Below, in pieces: positions 5,410-6,812 of a DNA stretch of 6,812 bases. Source of the stretch: Propionibacteriaceae bacterium (GTDB lineage Bacteria; Actinomycetota; Actinomycetes; Propionibacteriales; Propionibacteriaceae); assembly GCA_009781325.1 (NCBI GenBank), contig WQYJ01000113.1, positions 1-6,812 of the forward strand, written 5' to 3'. The translations under genes and the position numbers were made by a program. Each line of letters starts with the position of its first letter. Positions within the stretch are counted from its first letter, which is position 1. Below the pieces are notes generated by a model. The model did not search any database. It was not told the DNA's origin and saw only the letters and a list, made by a program, of their open reading frames with translations.

Positions 5410-6561
5410 TTACTGCAATACCGTTTCTACGAAACGCTGGGTGGCGTGACCATCACACCGATTCAGAAACTGATCGCAGAACCGTGTCAGGAGATCCTCA
5501 TCGATGGCTGCTGTTGCCATGGCTTCGACCAACTCATCGCAATCCTTGGTCACCGGCCCATAGGTGTAATCCTCGAAGGGATAGTAGAAGCCGCGCTCCC
5601 CTTCGTACTCAGCAAGATCCGGCACATAAAAAATGACCGGGCGCCTCAGCAAAGCAAAGTCAAAGATCGCAGAGGAATAATCAGTGATCAGCAAGTCGCA
5701 CGCCAGCAGCAAGTGATTGAACTCGGGATAATCACTGAGATCGATGATCTTGTCCTGGTAAGCCGCGGGGATCTCAGGTCGATCCTTAACGAAAGGATGC
5801 ATCTTCAGAACCAAGAGATCCCTCTCCCCCAAGCAAGCCCCCAGCTTCTCAAGGTCGAGAAACGCCGGTGGATAGTGGGCGGTGATCTTCCCAAGACCTC
5901 GGAATGTAGGCGCAAAGAGAATCACGCGGCGATCCTGCAGCTGTGGAATTTCCGAATAGAGTGCCGCCGTGATAACGGCTTGTTCCTTGTCGTCGAAGAA
6001 AAGATCGGAGCGTGGAATGCCTGTGGGATGTACGTGGGCGAGCGGAATACCGAAAGCTTCAGCATAGTTGCCGCAGATCTGATCACCACTGACGATCACA
6101 TCGGTATAGTTCCTGTGCGACAGTGAGGTCGGCGGCGGCCCGCCCGGCTTCCCATGCCGGGAGTATCCAACACGCTTGAGGGCTCCCAGGGCGTGCCAGA
6201 TCTGAACGAGATGCCCGCCGGGGCGTACCTTCAGGGTGTAAATGAGCGGGAAGAAGTCATCGATGATGGTGTACTGGGTCTGCGCCATCGCAATCATGAA
6301 ACGGAAGCGACGCATCATGGTGCCAAAAGAAGAACCAGAGCTGGCAAAGAAGAAAGTCGTGACCTTGAAGGTCGTCTTGTCCAGATAGGTATCGAGGCGT
6401 ATCAGGTTGTCACTCAGGGTGTGACCACGGGTTGAAACCAGGATAACTGTGTTGGGTTTTATAGGGCGCAGTGCGGACACACAGCGATAAGTCATCACAT
6501 AGACCAACCAGCGCAGAATCTGCATGATGGGGTACAGGGTGCGTTTCAGCGTACGGATCAA
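5410..6561 (-). CDS. CDP-glycerol glycerophosphotransferase-family protein (TagF/TagB type)
   Basis: A 383-residue protein with a close match to the family's C-terminal catalytic domain. Motifs in order: VQIWHALGALKRVG (119-132, probable catalytic His123), YAEAFGIP then TGIPRSDLFFD (180-190), LFAPTFRG (215-222), LKMHPF (252-257), LLITDYSSAIFDF (290-302) and GERGFYYPFEDY (321-332). These map to CDP and phosphate binding in the GT-B fold. The likely role is transfer of glycerol (or ribitol) phosphate from CDP-polyol in wall teichoic acid or capsule synthesis, as a peripheral inner-membrane enzyme; an N-terminal hydrophobic helix (11-25) could dock it. Start TTG 6559-6561 overlaps the upstream gene's stop (TTGA) and is preceded by GAGGGAG with eight-base spacing, indicating translational coupling. 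The product chain and donor cannot be set from sequence. Confidence 0.92.
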   Translation of the reverse strand: MIRTLKRTLYPIMQILRWLVYVMTYRCVSALRPIKPNTVILVSTRGHTLSDNLIRLDTYLDKTTFKVTTFFFASSGSSFGTMMRRFRFMIAMAQTQYTIIDDFFPLIYTLKVRPGGHLVQIWHALGALKRVGYSRHGKPGGPPPTSLSHRNYTDVIVSGDQICGNYAEAFGIPLAHVHPTGIPRSDLFFDDKEQAVITAALYSEIPQLQDRRVILFAPTFRGLGKITAHYPPAFLDLEKLGACLGERDLLVLKMHPFVKDRPEIPAAYQDKIIDLSDYPEFNHLLLACDLLITDYSSAIFDFALLRRPVIFYVPDLAEYEGERGFYYPFEDYTYGPVTKDCDELVEAMATAAIDEDLLTRFCDQFLNRCDGHATQRFVETVLQ

Positions 6562-6812
6562 GTTCCAATCTCCCTCAGGATAGTGACAGTGCGTTCTACC
6601 CCCTCAGCGATGGTACGTGACGGTCTCCACCCAAGGCTGGCCAGCTTAGTCCCATCCATGGCAGCTATGGTTGCGGCAGAGAAGCCCCGTTGTTCCTGTT
6701 CACTGGGAAGCTCAAAGACTACCTGTGTTCCGGCGGTCTTTGCAACGAGCCCCGCGAGATCCTTCAAGTGTATGTCGTTCGACGGATGGGCGACATTGTA
6801 GGCCTGCCCGGA
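6558..6812 (-). CDS. NAD-dependent epimerase/dehydratase, C-terminal part (runs off the window)
   Basis: The last 84 residues of a nucleotide-sugar epimerase/dehydratase-like short-chain dehydrogenase; the rest lies beyond the right edge. The visible part starts GQAYNVAHPSNDIHLKDLAG, the usual strand and turn after the substrate site in this superfamily. It ends LASLGWRPSRTIAEGVERT, the usual 'length-W-x-P...G' closing helix. The catalytic YxxxK and the glycine loop are off-window. Its stop overlaps the start of the glycerophosphotransferase gene (TTGA), so the two are co-translated. A role in making or modifying a sugar or polyol nucleotide precursor for the same surface polymer is inferred from context. 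The exact reaction is not determinable here. Confidence 0.8.
   Translation of the reverse strand, partial: SGQAYNVAHPSNDIHLKDLAGLVAKTAGTQVVFELPSEQEQRGFSAATIAAMDGTKLASLGWRPSRTIAEGVERTVTILREIGT
6570..6576 (-). promoter_or_regulatory. Ribosome binding site supporting a TTG start
   Basis: GAGGGAG on the minus strand, inside the end of the epimerase gene, lies eight bases before TTG 6559-6561. No in-frame ATG or GTG exists between them; the nearest ATG is twelve codons downstream. The site therefore supports the rare TTG initiator. Confidence 0.6.

Noticed and set aside
5131..6126. Plus-strand open frame of 331 codons across the two TagF-like genes
   Set aside because: It is antisense to two well-supported family members with clear motifs and ribosome binding sites. 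Its own translation shows no domain. Long antisense frames are common in GC-rich DNA.

Overview
The window comes from a moderately high-GC Gram-positive bacterium, most likely an actinomycete (Actinomycetota). The evidence is the GC-rich coding sequence with GTG and TTG starts, AGGAGG-type ribosome binding sites, a membrane-anchored DUF3048 protein, and teichoic-acid-type glycerophosphotransferases. The genus cannot be fixed from this sequence alone.

Layout from left to right. (i) A small orphan ribbon-helix-helix DNA-binding protein lies on the minus strand (161-400), with an AT-rich promoter region upstream. (ii) A gene-free stretch of about 730 bp follows, packed with copies of a GC-rich dyad repeat. 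It ends in a possible promoter with a 16-bp near-palindrome. (iii) A DUF3048 (YerB-like) membrane-anchored protein is on the plus strand (1129-2091). (iv) About 830 bp of non-coding DNA follows, holding two more dyad repeats and a different 185-bp inverted-repeat structure built from a GTGGGTTYTG motif. (v) A complete PIG3-type NAD(P)H:quinone oxidoreductase is on the plus strand (2923-3903). (vi) A cluster of dyad repeats fills the gap between convergent genes, and the last fragment supplies the final codons of the next gene. (vii) A minus-strand operon comprises an NAD-dependent epimerase/dehydratase (3' end only), then two paralogous CDP-glycerol glycerophosphotransferase-family enzymes. 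These probably build or modify a phosphopolyol cell-surface polymer such as a wall teichoic acid or teichoic-acid-like capsule.

The most striking signal is the dyad repeat family. Four copies have a nearly constant length of 123-124 bp, one is degenerate, and at least four fragments are present. Each arm carries its own short hairpin, and both strands of that hairpin vary together between copies. All copies lie outside genes or at their very ends. Immediately after three stop codons, or overlapping one of them, a repeat begins. This looks like a REP/BIME- or MITE-like family that may shape mRNA 3' ends, but no mobilising enzyme is present here. I see no CRISPR array, tRNA, rRNA, transposase or recognised defence system.
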